Part shown: one piece after another, positions 18,160-26,526 of the stretch
How positions within the stretch are numbered: position 1 is the stretch's first letter
How the letters are laid out: each line of letters starts with the position of its first letter
Source of the DNA: JBGAJN01 sp044224905
GTDB lineage: Bacteria; Verrucomicrobiota; Verrucomicrobiia; Limisphaerales; JBGAJN01
Length of the DNA stretch: 64,000 nucleotides
Assembly (NCBI GenBank): GCA_044224905.1
Contig: JBGAJN010000002.1
Location: 496,001-560,000, forward strand
Direction of reading: 5' to 3'
Translations under genes and position numbers: made by a program
The notes under the pieces: model-generated
What the model was told of the DNA's origin: nothing
Databases searched by the model: none
What the model saw: the letters and a program-made list of their open reading frames with translations, nothing else

Positions 18160-18648
18160 CTACCTTTTGCGGTGTTGAGCGAAGGCAGCTTCGCCTGCTG
18201 GACCCAGCCCGTCGAGAACTGCGACAACGTCTTTGGAGCACGACTCTTGGTTTAACAAAATGTTCAGTTGGGGAATCGCCGGTTTCGCCAAAGGGCCAAG
18301 CGCGGCGAAAGCCCGCTTCGCCTTCTCGCGATGTTCAGCGACGGGTTTGCCTTGGTAGCGGAGAAACGGGATCTGAGCTGAAAGTTTTCGGAAATTCTTA
18401 TCGAATTCAGACTCTTCGCTGGCGATCAGATTCAGAAGGGCAGGGATCGAATTGGTGCCGATCTGCCGGATCGCTTCCTCGGCTTGATCGTGTTCCACTC
18501 CGTAGTGGCCCTTCATCAGATCATCGAGCCAAACGCTGAGCGGACGTCCTTGATAAGCTGGCTCGCGCGGGCGCACCAGGCTGAACCCGATTAATCCCAT
18601 CGCGAGCAGCAGTAGCGCGACTGTGGCGATGGGTTCGAGGGATTTCAC
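18160..18648 (-). CDS. Membrane-anchored HEAT-like repeat protein
   Basis: About 162 residues if the GTG at 18648 is used (V-K-S-L-E-P start). Upstream in-frame sequence to 18783 lacks plausible protein character and would overlap lpxC. One N-terminal transmembrane helix (IATVALLLLAMGLIGFSLV) is followed by YQGRPLSVWLDDL and alpha-helical repeats (AEEAIRQIGTNSIPALLNLI, FAALGPLAKPAIPQL), a HEAT/PBS-lyase-like layout common among small verrucomicrobial proteins. Function is unknown. It ends 7 bp before the GH114-like gene and diverges from lpxC, with about 116 bp between them. Confidence 0.65.
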   Translation of the reverse strand: MKSLEPIATVALLLLAMGLIGFSLVRPREPAYQGRPLSVWLDDLMKGHYGVEHDQAEEAIRQIGTNSIPALLNLIASEESEFDKNFRKLSAQIPFLRYQGKPVAEHREKAKRAFAALGPLAKPAIPQLNILLNQESCSKDVVAVLDGLGPAGEAAFAQHRKR

Positions 18649-18764
18649 GGCCGCATTGTTGACGCAAAATCGCGTCGCTCGCAAGCGATGGAACTTTGTC
18701 GTGTTCGTGGCGCCTTGAACCAAAAGCTTGCCGCGCTGTGCGCTGGTTTGTTTAATCGCGGCCT

Positions 18765-20165
18765 GTGTCAACGCAACAAACACTTCGTCAAGCCGTCAGC
18801 TTCACCGGCATTGGCCTGCACAGCGGCAACAAGGTTAAGATGACCTTTCTGCCCGCGCCGGCCAATTCAGGCCTGCGCTTTCGTCGCGCCGATCTCGAAG
18901 GCAAGCCGGAGGTCGAAGCGCGCGTCGAGCACGTTACGGACACGAATCGCTCCACTACGATTTCCAAGGGCAACGTGAAGGTGCACACGGTTGAGCACGT
19001 GCTGGCCACCTTCGCCGGGTTCAACATCGACAATGCGGTAATCGAGATCGATGCGAACGAGCCCCCGATCGGTGACGGCAGTTCCCGGCCTTATTGCGCG
19101 ATGATCGACGAAGCGGGCATTCAGGCCCAGCCGGAGAAACGCGAGCCCTATGCGGTGACGTCGCCGATTGAAGTGAATCTCGGCGAGACGATGATGACCG
19201 CGTTTCCGCACAATGGTTTCAAGATCACGTGCACCAGCGCGGACAAGCAAGGGCGCTACACGCAATTCTACAGCGTTGAGATCACTCCGGAGACGTGGCA
19301 GCGCGACATCTCGCACGCGCGGACGTTTTGCTTTTACGAGGAGATCGAATTTCTTTTCAAGAATGGCCTCATCAAAGGCGGCTCGTTGGAAAACGCGATT
19401 GTCATTCGCGACGACGCGGTGCTGACGAATGAACCGCTTCGTTACCCGGATGAATTTGTCCGGCACAAGATTCTCGACATCATTGGCGACTTGAACCTGA
19501 TCGGGCGTCCGTTGCGTGCGCACATCATTGCGATCAAGCCCAGCCACGCTGCCAATTGCGAACTCGCGCGCCAGATCTCGGCGCAAATGCGCAAGCCGCT
19601 CGAAGCCGCGCAGACGTTTGCACCGCCGCCCCCAGCGGCGCCGAAGCCCGCGCCTGCAGTCGCGACGCCCGTTGCGGCGAACTCCGGCGACAAGAAGCCG
19701 GCGGAAAATCTTGAGTCGATGGTGCGCGACGGCGCGACGCTTGACGTGATGCAGGTGATGAAAATTCTCCCGCACCGGCATCCGTTCCTGATGATCGACA
19801 AAGTGACGAAGATCGAAGGCAATCACGTGACGGCGGTTAAGAACGTGAGCATCGGTGAGTTTTATTTCGAAGGGCACTTCCCGGGCCATCCCATCATGCC
19901 GGGCGTGTTGCAACTCGAAGCCATTGCCCAGGTGGCGGGAATATTGATGATGCGCCAGGCGGAGAACGCCGGAAAACTCGCCTACTTCATGTCGGCGGAA
20001 AGCGTGAAGTGGCGCAAGCCGGTGCGTCCCGGTGACGCGTTGGTGATCGATGTGGAATTGACCAAGAGCCGCGGCAAGATCGGCAAAGCCAAGGGCACGT
20101 GTCTCGTCGATGGCGAGATCGTGAGCGAGGCGGATGTGACGTTCATGCTGATGGATCGGATGTAA
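18765..20165 (+). CDS. lpxC/fabZ: Bifunctional UDP-3-O-acyl-GlcNAc deacetylase / 3-hydroxyacyl-ACP dehydratase
   Basis: A protein of 466 residues with two enzymes fused. LpxC (about 1-280) has TGIGLHSG near the start, the zinc ligand in VEHVLATFAG (H78), PIGDGSS (101-107), and the H-x-x-x-D zinc/catalytic motif in RHKILDIIGDL. It performs the committed deacetylation step of lipid A synthesis. A Pro/Ala-rich linker (about 285-310) joins FabZ (about 318-466), with ILPHRHPFLMID and GHFPGHPIMPGVLQLEA carrying the catalytic His and Glu. Such fusions are known from Bacteroidetes and some Verrucomicrobia. The start is GTG 18765. It is followed 4 bp later by lpxA. Confidence 0.95.
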   Translation: MSTQQTLRQAVSFTGIGLHSGNKVKMTFLPAPANSGLRFRRADLEGKPEVEARVEHVTDTNRSTTISKGNVKVHTVEHVLATFAGFNIDNAVIEIDANEPPIGDGSSRPYCAMIDEAGIQAQPEKREPYAVTSPIEVNLGETMMTAFPHNGFKITCTSADKQGRYTQFYSVEITPETWQRDISHARTFCFYEEIEFLFKNGLIKGGSLENAIVIRDDAVLTNEPLRYPDEFVRHKILDIIGDLNLIGRPLRAHIIAIKPSHAANCELARQISAQMRKPLEAAQTFAPPPPAAPKPAPAVATPVAANSGDKKPAENLESMVRDGATLDVMQVMKILPHRHPFLMIDKVTKIEGNHVTAVKNVSIGEFYFEGHFPGHPIMPGVLQLEAIAQVAGILMMRQAENAGKLAYFMSAESVKWRKPVRPGDALVIDVELTKSRGKIGKAKGTCLVDGEIVSEADVTFMLMDRM

Positions 20166-20169
20166 GGGA

Positions 20170-20946
20170 ATGGCAAAAACAATTGATCCAACGGCGGTGA
20201 TCCACGGCTCGGCGCGCATTGGCGAAGGCTGCGAGATCGGGCCTTACTGCGTCATCGAAGAGAACGCCGTGCTGGGCGAAGGTTGCAAACTTCGCAGCCA
20301 CGTCGTCATCGGCAGTCACACCGTGCTCGGGGCGGAGAACGAAATCTTTCCCTTCGCGTGCATCGGGCAAAAGACGCAGGACTTGAAATGGAAGGGCGGC
20401 ACCACGTGGCTGCACGTTGGCGACAAAAACACCTTTCGCGAATACGTCACGATTCATCGCGCCACGAACGATGGAGACGCTACTGTGGTGGGTTCGCACA
20501 ACACGATTCTCGCGTATTGCCACGTGGCGCATGATTGCCGGCTCGGCGATCACATCATCATGTCGAACGTTGCCACGCTTGCGGGCCACGTGACGGTCGG
20601 GGACCACGCGGTGGTAGGTGGGCTCGCCGCGGTGCATCAGTTCTGCCGCATCGGAAAACAGTCGATGATCGGCGGTTGTTCAAAAGTGGTGCAGGACGTG
20701 CCGCCGTTCATGATGGCCGATGGTAATCCTGCTGAGACGCGTACGATCAACAAGATCGGCATGGAACGCCACGGCGTGAGCGAAGCCGCGCAGAACGCGA
20801 TGAAGCAGGCTTACAAGATTTTGTTCCGCGAAGGCCTGACGATTTCCAATGCGGTGACGAAGATCGAAAAGGAGTTGCCCGCTTTACCGGAAATTCAGCA
20901 TCTGATGGAGTTTGTTCGCACCAGCGAACGGGGAATCAGCAAGTAG
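20170..20946 (+). CDS. lpxA: UDP-N-acetylglucosamine O-acyltransferase
   Basis: A protein of 258 residues, the standard length. The N-terminal two thirds is a left-handed beta-helix of hexapeptide repeats (IHGSARIGEGCEIGPYCVIE, VLGEGCKLRSHVVI). The active-site His lies in NTILAYCHVAHDCRLGDH, and GGLAAVHQFCRIG is a family signature. It adds the first 3-hydroxyacyl chain to UDP-GlcNAc in lipid A synthesis, the step before LpxC. It starts 4 bp after lpxC-fabZ and so belongs to that operon. It is convergent with the hisJ-like gene, only 28 bp away. Confidence 0.96.
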   Translation: MAKTIDPTAVIHGSARIGEGCEIGPYCVIEENAVLGEGCKLRSHVVIGSHTVLGAENEIFPFACIGQKTQDLKWKGGTTWLHVGDKNTFREYVTIHRATNDGDATVVGSHNTILAYCHVAHDCRLGDHIIMSNVATLAGHVTVGDHAVVGGLAAVHQFCRIGKQSMIGGCSKVVQDVPPFMMADGNPAETRTINKIGMERHGVSEAAQNAMKQAYKILFREGLTISNAVTKIEKELPALPEIQHLMEFVRTSERGISK

Positions 20947-20974
20947 TCCAACCGAGTAGACTGTTAACTCTCGC

Positions 20975-21775
20975 TCAGAACGAAACGAACTCGTAGCGGC
21001 GTTCCTTGAAGATCACTGTGCGGTTGTAGCCGGCGCTCCGCGCGAGCGCCATCGCCTCGGTGAAATTCATGCCCACTTCCTCGGGTTTGTGGGCGTCGGA
21101 TGCGAACGTGATGGGCACATGCGCGGCGAACGCCATTTCGAGAAGTTTCTTGGCCGGATAAATCTCTTTGCAGTCCTTGCGCAAGCCGGCGGTATTAATC
21201 TCCATTGCCATGCCGTAACGGCGAAGCCCCTTGATGAACCTCTCGTAGAGCGGCGTGATGTCTTCCTTCGGGATGATCCCGAATTTCTTGGGCAGATCCG
21301 CGTGCGCGATGATGTCGAACAAGCCCGACTCTGCTGCGGCCGTCAGGCGGTCGAAGTAAGTTGTCCACACTTCCATCGGATCGCGCACCTTCCATTCGGA
21401 AAGCTTGGCGGGGTTGTCCACGTCCCAGGAATCGGACACGTAGTGCACGGCGCCGAGGAGAAAATCCCACGGATGCAAACTTTGCAGGTGCTCGATCCAT
21501 TCCTCTTGTCCGGGAAGGTAATCGACCTCCAGCCCAAGCTTGATGGTGAGCTGCGGAAACTGCTCCTGAGCCAGGAGAACTTTCGAGACGTATTCGCTGA
21601 GTTGATCGGCGCGCATGCGCCAATCATCGAAGTCGTCGCGCTTCATCGGTGAGTGATCACTGAAGCCGATTTCCTTCAGGCCAATTTTCACGGCATGCGC
21701 GGCGTAATCCACTGGCTCGCCTGTTGCGTGGCGGCACAGCGGCGTGTGCATGTGATAATCGGCGGGCAAACTCAT
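20975..21775 (-). CDS. hisJ: Histidinol-phosphatase family protein (PHP domain)
   Basis: A protein of 266 residues of the PHP phosphoesterase fold. Metal-binding motifs appear in order: DYHMHTPLCRHA (about 6-17), IGFSDHSP (about 37-44), LGLEVDYLPG (about 80-90), LLGAVHYV, and ITFASDAHKPEEVG near the C-terminus. This matches HisJ-type histidinol phosphatases, which hydrolyse L-histidinol phosphate in histidine synthesis. No other his gene is nearby, so the symbol is by family likeness. It is a single gene with about 290 bp of intergenic DNA between it and purA. Confidence 0.85.
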   Translation of the reverse strand: MSLPADYHMHTPLCRHATGEPVDYAAHAVKIGLKEIGFSDHSPMKRDDFDDWRMRADQLSEYVSKVLLAQEQFPQLTIKLGLEVDYLPGQEEWIEHLQSLHPWDFLLGAVHYVSDSWDVDNPAKLSEWKVRDPMEVWTTYFDRLTAAAESGLFDIIAHADLPKKFGIIPKEDITPLYERFIKGLRRYGMAMEINTAGLRKDCKEIYPAKKLLEMAFAAHVPITFASDAHKPEEVGMNFTEAMALARSAGYNRTVIFKERRYEFVSF

Positions 21776-21962
21776 GTACTTATCATTAACGCATTTCGAA
21801 GTTTTGCCAAAAGCGGCACCATAACTGAATTGGTTGATGCAGAGGTCATTGCCCCCTCTGCGCGGCCAAGTTGCCGGTTAGACATAAAAGACACAAATGA
21901 ATTCGTTAATTCGGCGGATCATTTTTTCTTGTATCTCGTCGTCATCATGCCCAAGTCGATTG

Positions 21963-21991
21963 TTGACACTCGGGGGATCGATCTCTAATTT
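21963..21991 (+). promoter_or_regulatory. Sigma-70-like promoter for purA
   Basis: TTGACA (21963-21968) is an exact -35 consensus, followed by a 17-bp spacer and TAATTT (21986-21991). Transcription would start near 21998, about 70 bases before the purA ATG. Confidence 0.65.
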
Positions 21992-22015
21992 CCGCCCGTA
22001 AATAGCGAGCGCTGG

Positions 22016-22043
22016 CCCCGAATTTACTTTTCGGGGTTTTTTA
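22016..22043 (+). terminator. Terminator-like hairpin in the purA leader
   Basis: CCCCGAA (22016-22022) pairs with TTCGGGG (22030-22036) around a 7-nt loop and is followed by TTTTTTATT. It lies between the proposed promoter and the purA start, so it would stop most transcripts unless relieved. GTAAAT at 21998-22003 can pair with ATTTAC at 22022-22027, in the hairpin arm and loop, as a candidate antiterminator. Confidence 0.7.
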
Positions 22044-22066
22044 TTGCCCGCAACTCACGCGAACTT

Positions 22067-23338
22067 ATGGCGAATACAATTCTCGTCGGCGCCCAATGGG
22101 GTGACGAAGGCAAAGGCAAAATCATCGACGTTCTCACGGAAAACGCCGATGTCGTGGTCCGCTCGCAAGGCGGCAACAACGCCGGTCACACCGTGTATGT
22201 GAAGGGCCAGAAGTTCGTCCTCCACTTGATCCCGTCGGGCATCCTGCGCAAGAACAAGCGTTGCGTGATCGGCAACGGCGTGGTCGTTGACCCCATCAAT
22301 CTCGTCGGTGAAATCGACGGCCTCGAGAAGCTCGGCATCAAGGTCACTCCCAAGAGTCTCGTGCTGAGCGAAACCGCGCACCTCGTTTTCCCCTATCATC
22401 GCATGCTCGACGAGCAGCGCGAAGCCGCGAAGGGCAAGAACAAGATCGGCACCACCAAGCGCGGCATCGGCCCGGCCTACGGCGACAAGGCGGCGCGCGT
22501 CGGCCTGCGCGTCTGCGACTTGATTCACCCCGGGCGCTTCGAAGAGAAGCTCAAGCGCCGCATCGAGGAAAACAACGCCGTCTTGAAGGCGTTCGGTGCC
22601 AAGCCGCTTTCGTTCAAGGAGGTTCACGCCGCGTATCGCAAGGCTGGCGATCGTCTCGCGCCGTTCGTCCGCAATACTGTCGTCCTGCTGCACGAAGCGA
22701 TGGGCCGCGGTGAAAATATTCTTTTCGAAGGCGCACAAGGCACGTTCCTCGACATCGACCACGGCACGTATCCGTTCGTCACGTCGTCGAATACGACAGC
22801 CGGTGGCGCCTGCACGGGCTCCGGCGTGGCTCCGCATCGCATGGATCGCGTGGTTGGCGTGATGAAGGCTTACACCACACGCGTCGGCGAAGGTCCGTTC
22901 CCGAGCGAGAACGCCGAGATTTCCGACATGTTGCACGGCATGGGCCGCGAGTTCGGGGCCACGACCGGTCGCGCGCGCCGTTGCGGTTGGTTTGATTCCG
23001 TCGTGACCCGTCAGGCCGCGATGGTCAACGGCATTGACGACCTCGCCATCACGAACACCGACGGTCTCGACACGGTGGAAACCATCAAGGTCTGCATCGG
23101 TTACCGCGTGGGCGGCAAGCGTTGCGATTATCTCCCGAACGACCTCGAAGATCTCGCGCAATGCGTGCCGATCTACGCGGAGTTCGCGGGTTGGCAGACG
23201 CCGACGCACGAAGCGAAGGAATGGAAGCAACTTCCCGCCAAGTGCCGCGCGTACCTCAAAGCCATCGCGGAACTGACCAACGCGAAGCTGACCATCGCGT
23301 CGGTCGGACCGGGACGTGAGCAAACGATCTTCGTGTAA
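22067..23338 (+). CDS. purA: Adenylosuccinate synthetase
   Basis: A protein of 423 residues, the usual size. The GTP-binding loop QWGDEGKGK is near residue 10, with NNAGHTVYV near 40, GTTKRGIGPAY near 130, FEGAQGTFLDIDHGTYPFVTSS-type sequence near 225, and TTGRARRCGW near 302. It joins IMP and aspartate using GTP, the first committed step to AMP. The start codon follows a leader with a promoter and a terminator-like hairpin, so expression may be attenuated. It is on the same strand as uppS, 85 bp downstream. Confidence 0.97.
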   Translation: MANTILVGAQWGDEGKGKIIDVLTENADVVVRSQGGNNAGHTVYVKGQKFVLHLIPSGILRKNKRCVIGNGVVVDPINLVGEIDGLEKLGIKVTPKSLVLSETAHLVFPYHRMLDEQREAAKGKNKIGTTKRGIGPAYGDKAARVGLRVCDLIHPGRFEEKLKRRIEENNAVLKAFGAKPLSFKEVHAAYRKAGDRLAPFVRNTVVLLHEAMGRGENILFEGAQGTFLDIDHGTYPFVTSSNTTAGGACTGSGVAPHRMDRVVGVMKAYTTRVGEGPFPSENAEISDMLHGMGREFGATTGRARRCGWFDSVVTRQAAMVNGIDDLAITNTDGLDTVETIKVCIGYRVGGKRCDYLPNDLEDLAQCVPIYAEFAGWQTPTHEAKEWKQLPAKCRAYLKAIAELTNAKLTIASVGPGREQTIFV

Positions 23339-23423
23339 TTTGGCGAGGGCCGGCGCACGGGGCCTTTCTGCACTCGGGAAAGATTGAACAGAGCCTCCTA
23401 ACTTGGGCTCCTACAATGCGAAC

Positions 23424-24161
23424 ATGAGTCCTCCGACTCCTCATCTCAGCGCGCAGGCGAAGGCCAACCTTCCCACGCACGTCGCCATCATCATGGATGG
23501 CAACGGTCGTTGGGCGAAGGCTCGTCACCTTCCGCGCGTCGAAGGCCACCGCAACGGCGTCGAGTCCGTGCGCGCGATCGTGCGCGCTTGTGGCGAAGTG
23601 GGCGTGAAATATCTCACGCTCTACGCGTTCTCCGTCGAGAACTGGAACCGCCCCAAGGACGAGGTCGACACGTTGATGAAATATCTCGCGCGATTTCTGA
23701 AGAACGAAATCGGCGAACTGAACCGCAACAACGTCCGTCTCGAAACGATCGGGCAGATTTATCGTCTGCCGGAGTTCGTGCAGGAGCAGTTGAAGAAAAC
23801 CAAGGCCGCACTCGAAAAAAACAACGGCCTCACGCTCGTGCTCGCGCTGAGCTACGGAGGCCGTCAAGAGATCGTGGAAGCTGTGCGCGACATCGCCGCC
23901 AAGGCCAAGCGTGGCAGCATTGAACCCGCGGAGATCACCGAGAAAGTGATCGCCGAGCACCTTTACACGCGGCACTTTCCCGATCCCGATCTCCTCATTC
24001 GCACCAGCGGCGAAATGCGCGTGAGCAATTTTCTCCTCTGGCAGATTTCCTACGCCGAGTTCGTGGTGACGCCCACGCTGTGGCCGGATTTCCGCAAGGC
24101 GCAACTCTTTGAAGCCATTGAGGAATACGCCCGACGCCATCGCCGTTTCGGCGGCGTCTGA
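23424..24161 (+). CDS. uppS: Undecaprenyl diphosphate synthase (cis-prenyltransferase)
   Basis: A protein of 245 residues from ATG 23424; a TTG 21 bases earlier is in frame but adds nothing conserved. Family motifs: HVAIIMDGNGRWA (catalytic Asp and phosphate-binding Arg), GHRNGVESVR, YAFSVENWNRP, LALSYGGRQEI, and DLLIRTSGEMRVSNFLLWQ-type sequence near the end. It condenses isopentenyl diphosphate into the C55 carrier for peptidoglycan and O-antigen. It precedes cdsA and dxr in the order conserved across many bacteria. Confidence 0.96.
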   Translation: MSPPTPHLSAQAKANLPTHVAIIMDGNGRWAKARHLPRVEGHRNGVESVRAIVRACGEVGVKYLTLYAFSVENWNRPKDEVDTLMKYLARFLKNEIGELNRNNVRLETIGQIYRLPEFVQEQLKKTKAALEKNNGLTLVLALSYGGRQEIVEAVRDIAAKAKRGSIEPAEITEKVIAEHLYTRHFPDPDLLIRTSGEMRVSNFLLWQISYAEFVVTPTLWPDFRKAQLFEAIEEYARRHRRFGGV

Positions 24162-24205
24162 TTCGAACCTCGACACTTTCTCGGTCTTCGATTATTCCGA
24201 ACGCG

Positions 24206-25135
24206 ATGTCCAACGAGACCACGCCTGTCGCGCCCGCGCCGCCGTCACCCTCGAAGGCGGCGATTTTTTTGCGCCGCCTCGGGAGCTCTTTGGTCCTGTG
24301 GACCGTCGTCATCGCCGCGTTGTTCTCTGGCAACAAGCTGGTGTCCGACTACGTCTTCCTGATCATCATGGTGATCCTGTCCGTGACGGGCCTGCTCGAG
24401 TTTTACGGGCTCGTCGAGAAACGCGGGCTGGTGTGTTTCCGCAGCTGGGGAATCTTCAGCGGGCTCGTGTTGATGGTCAGCACGTTTCTCTATCTGTCCG
24501 GCGCACTTGGGGTGCACGTGTCGGCGTCGAAGGCGAATGACTTCGAGACGAGCCTCATCATTTTCTTTGTGCTCGGCCTGTGCCTGCGGCAATTCGTCGC
24601 GAAGCACAACACCGCCGGCATCCTCGCCATTTCCACCACGCTCTTCGGCCTGATGTATGTGCCGTGGCTACTGAACTTCATCCAGAAGATCAATTTCTTC
24701 CCAGCGGAGAAAGCGCAAGGCACGTGGTACGTACTCTATTTCATCCTCGTTACGAAATTCAGCGACATAGGCGCGTATTGCGTCGGCTCGTTGATCGGCA
24801 AACACAAGATGATCCCGCGCATCAGCCCCGGCAAAACGTGGGAAGGGTTCGGTGGCGCAATCGTGGTTTCGACCGGCGCGAGTCTGACCTTCGCGCATTT
24901 CGCCGGCGCACATCTCGCTGGAATGACGCCGGTGCACGCGGTGATTCTGGGAATGATCCTGAGTTGCTCGGCGGTCGTTGGGGACTTGATCGAGTCGCTG
25001 TTCAAGCGCGAGGCGGGCGTGAAGGATTCCGGGAAATACTTCCCCGGCATCGGCGGGATTCTCGACTTGCTCGACAGCCTCCTGTTTAATGCCCCGCTGA
25101 TGTACTTGTATCTGCGCCACATCTTGACGCATTGA
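24206..25135 (+). CDS. cdsA: Phosphatidate cytidylyltransferase
   Basis: A protein of 309 residues with about eight transmembrane segments. The CDP-diglyceride synthase signature is near the C-terminus: SCSAVVGDLIESLFKRE, GVKDSGKYFPGIGGILDLLD. An upstream TKFSDIGAYCVGSLIGKHK and PGKTWEGFGG segment is also diagnostic. It makes CDP-diacylglycerol, the precursor of membrane phospholipids. It lies between uppS (44 bp) and dxr (102 bp) on the same strand. Confidence 0.94.
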   Translation: MSNETTPVAPAPPSPSKAAIFLRRLGSSLVLWTVVIAALFSGNKLVSDYVFLIIMVILSVTGLLEFYGLVEKRGLVCFRSWGIFSGLVLMVSTFLYLSGALGVHVSASKANDFETSLIIFFVLGLCLRQFVAKHNTAGILAISTTLFGLMYVPWLLNFIQKINFFPAEKAQGTWYVLYFILVTKFSDIGAYCVGSLIGKHKMIPRISPGKTWEGFGGAIVVSTGASLTFAHFAGAHLAGMTPVHAVILGMILSCSAVVGDLIESLFKREAGVKDSGKYFPGIGGILDLLDSLLFNAPLMYLYLRHILTH

Positions 25136-25136
25136 T

Positions 25137-25182
25137 GATTACCCGCGAATCACGCGACCGACGCGAATGAACACCGAAACCA
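25137..25182. repeat. Short degenerate interspersed repeat in the cdsA-dxr gap
   Basis: The gap contains direct near-repeats CGCGAATCACGCGACC and GACGCGAATGAACACCGA. A related piece, CCCGCAACTCACGCGAAC, sits at 22047-22064 before purA. I recall similar 'acgcgaatnaacgcgaat' strings as degenerate repeats in non-coding DNA of several environmental bacterial phyla. Confidence 0.45.
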
Positions 25183-25237
25183 GTTTCCCTTTTCGATTGG
25201 TTCGCATGTTTGGCGGGAAAAGTTTTAGCAAATTGAA

Positions 25238-26386
25238 ATGAAGAACGTTGTCCTCCTCGGTAGCACCGGCTCGATCGGCACCAGCACATTGAAGGTCGCT
25301 GATGATTTGCCAGATCGCCTGCGCATCATCGGCCTCGCCGCAGGCAACAACACGAAGCTATTGCTCGAACAGACGCTCAAGTATCAGCCCGCCGCGATCT
25401 CGATCAACGATCCCGCCAAGGCGCAGGAACTCCAATCCGCGCTCGGCACCAAGGCCGACGTCTTCTCCGGCGACGAAGGCTTGATCAAGCTCGCCACCAT
25501 GCCCGCGGCGGACATCGTGCTCATCGCGATCGTTGGCACCGCGGGCTTGCAGCCGGCGCTCGCGGCCATTCGCGCCGGCAAAGACATCGCCGTCGCCTCG
25601 AAGGAAATTCTCGTCATGGCCGGTGAAACCGTCATGAGCGAAGCGCGCAAACACGGCGTGCGCGTGCTCGCCGTCGACAGCGAACACTCCGCGATCTTCC
25701 AATGCCTCGAAGACAAGCCGCGCGATTCCGTGCGGCAGTTGCTCCTCACCGCGTCCGGCGGACCGTTCCGCGATAAGAAACTTTGGCCGAAGGAAAGCTT
25801 CGCTGAAATCACCGTCGAGAAAGCGCTCAAGCATCCGTCATGGGTGATGGGCCAGAAGATCACCATCGATTCCGCGACGCTCTTTAACAAAGGCTTGGAG
25901 ATGATCGAAGCGCGCTGGCTTTTCGACATCGAGATGCCACGTGTCAACGTCGTCGTGCATCCGCAGAGCGTCGTGCATTCGATGGTTGAGTTCGTCGACG
26001 GTTCCATCATCGCGCAACTTTCCACGCCGGACATGTGCCTCCCGATTCAATACGCACTGCTGTATCCCGAGCGCGTCAACAGCGACCGCGTGCAAACCAA
26101 CTTCGCCAAGATCGGCTCGCTCACCTTCGAGGAACCGGACCCTGAGCGCTTCCCAGCGCTGGTGCTGGCGCGTCGCGCTGGCGAAGTCGGCGGCACCTTG
26201 CCGGCCGTGTTGAACGCGGCGAATGAAGTGGCCGTCGCCGCCTTCTGCGCGCGCAAACTTTCCTTCCCGGGAATCACCGCGCTCGTGCAACGCACCATGG
26301 ACGCCCATCGCATCGTCGAACACCCGACTCTTGATCAGATCCTGGCCGCCGATGCGTGGGCGCGGCAAGAAGCGGCGAAGAGTTGA
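25238..26386 (+). CDS. dxr: 1-deoxy-D-xylulose-5-phosphate reductoisomerase
   Basis: A protein of 382 residues. The NADPH-binding motif GSTGSIGTSTL is near the start, followed by NKE-region equivalent ASKEILVMAGE, VDSEHSAIFQCLE (metal-binding), LLTASGGPF, KHPSWVMGQKITIDSATLFNKGLE-type sequence near 205 and AANEVAVAAFC near the end. It catalyses the second step of the non-mevalonate pathway, feeding isoprenoid synthesis and so UppS. Many bacteria have rseP next; here the sulfatase cluster begins after 140 bp. Confidence 0.96.
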   Translation: MKNVVLLGSTGSIGTSTLKVADDLPDRLRIIGLAAGNNTKLLLEQTLKYQPAAISINDPAKAQELQSALGTKADVFSGDEGLIKLATMPAADIVLIAIVGTAGLQPALAAIRAGKDIAVASKEILVMAGETVMSEARKHGVRVLAVDSEHSAIFQCLEDKPRDSVRQLLLTASGGPFRDKKLWPKESFAEITVEKALKHPSWVMGQKITIDSATLFNKGLEMIEARWLFDIEMPRVNVVVHPQSVVHSMVEFVDGSIIAQLSTPDMCLPIQYALLYPERVNSDRVQTNFAKIGSLTFEEPDPERFPALVLARRAGEVGGTLPAVLNAANEVAVAAFCARKLSFPGITALVQRTMDAHRIVEHPTLDQILAADAWARQEAAKS

Positions 26387-26526
26387 GGTTCGATTTGGGT
26401 CGGCGGGTTGGTTTTGACGCAAAGGCGCGAAGGCGAAGTTCGACCATCCGTTTCGGTCACACTGAAGGGCCACGTCGTTTGAATGTCGCTCCGGCTTTTG
26501 TCTTCCAACTACCCACAGCAAACCAA
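26387..26526. other. Junction between housekeeping block and sulfatase cluster
   Basis: A 140-bp gap. It contains TTTTGACGCAAAGGCGCGAA followed by GGCGAAG near 26412-26438, resembling the 'cgcaaaggcgcaaagacgc' class of degenerate interspersed repeats. A promoter for the sulfatase train must lie here or earlier, but I cannot point to one. Confidence 0.4.

Noticed and set aside
21839..21861. GCAGAGG/CCTCTGC hairpin upstream of purA.
   Set aside because: No T-run follows and it lies upstream of the likely transcription start; probably chance.
21653..21988. Plus-strand frame of 111 codons running out of the antisense of the hisJ-like gene toward the purA promoter.
   Set aside because: Most of it mirrors hisJ, its composition is not protein-like after that, and it would end inside the promoter.
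22055..23323. Minus-strand frame of 422 codons opposite purA.
   Set aside because: Shadow of a fully conserved housekeeping gene.
26356..26526. Longer start for sulfatase 1 overlapping the end of dxr.
   Set aside because: The extension has no homology, and the ATG at 26527 begins a proper signal peptide.
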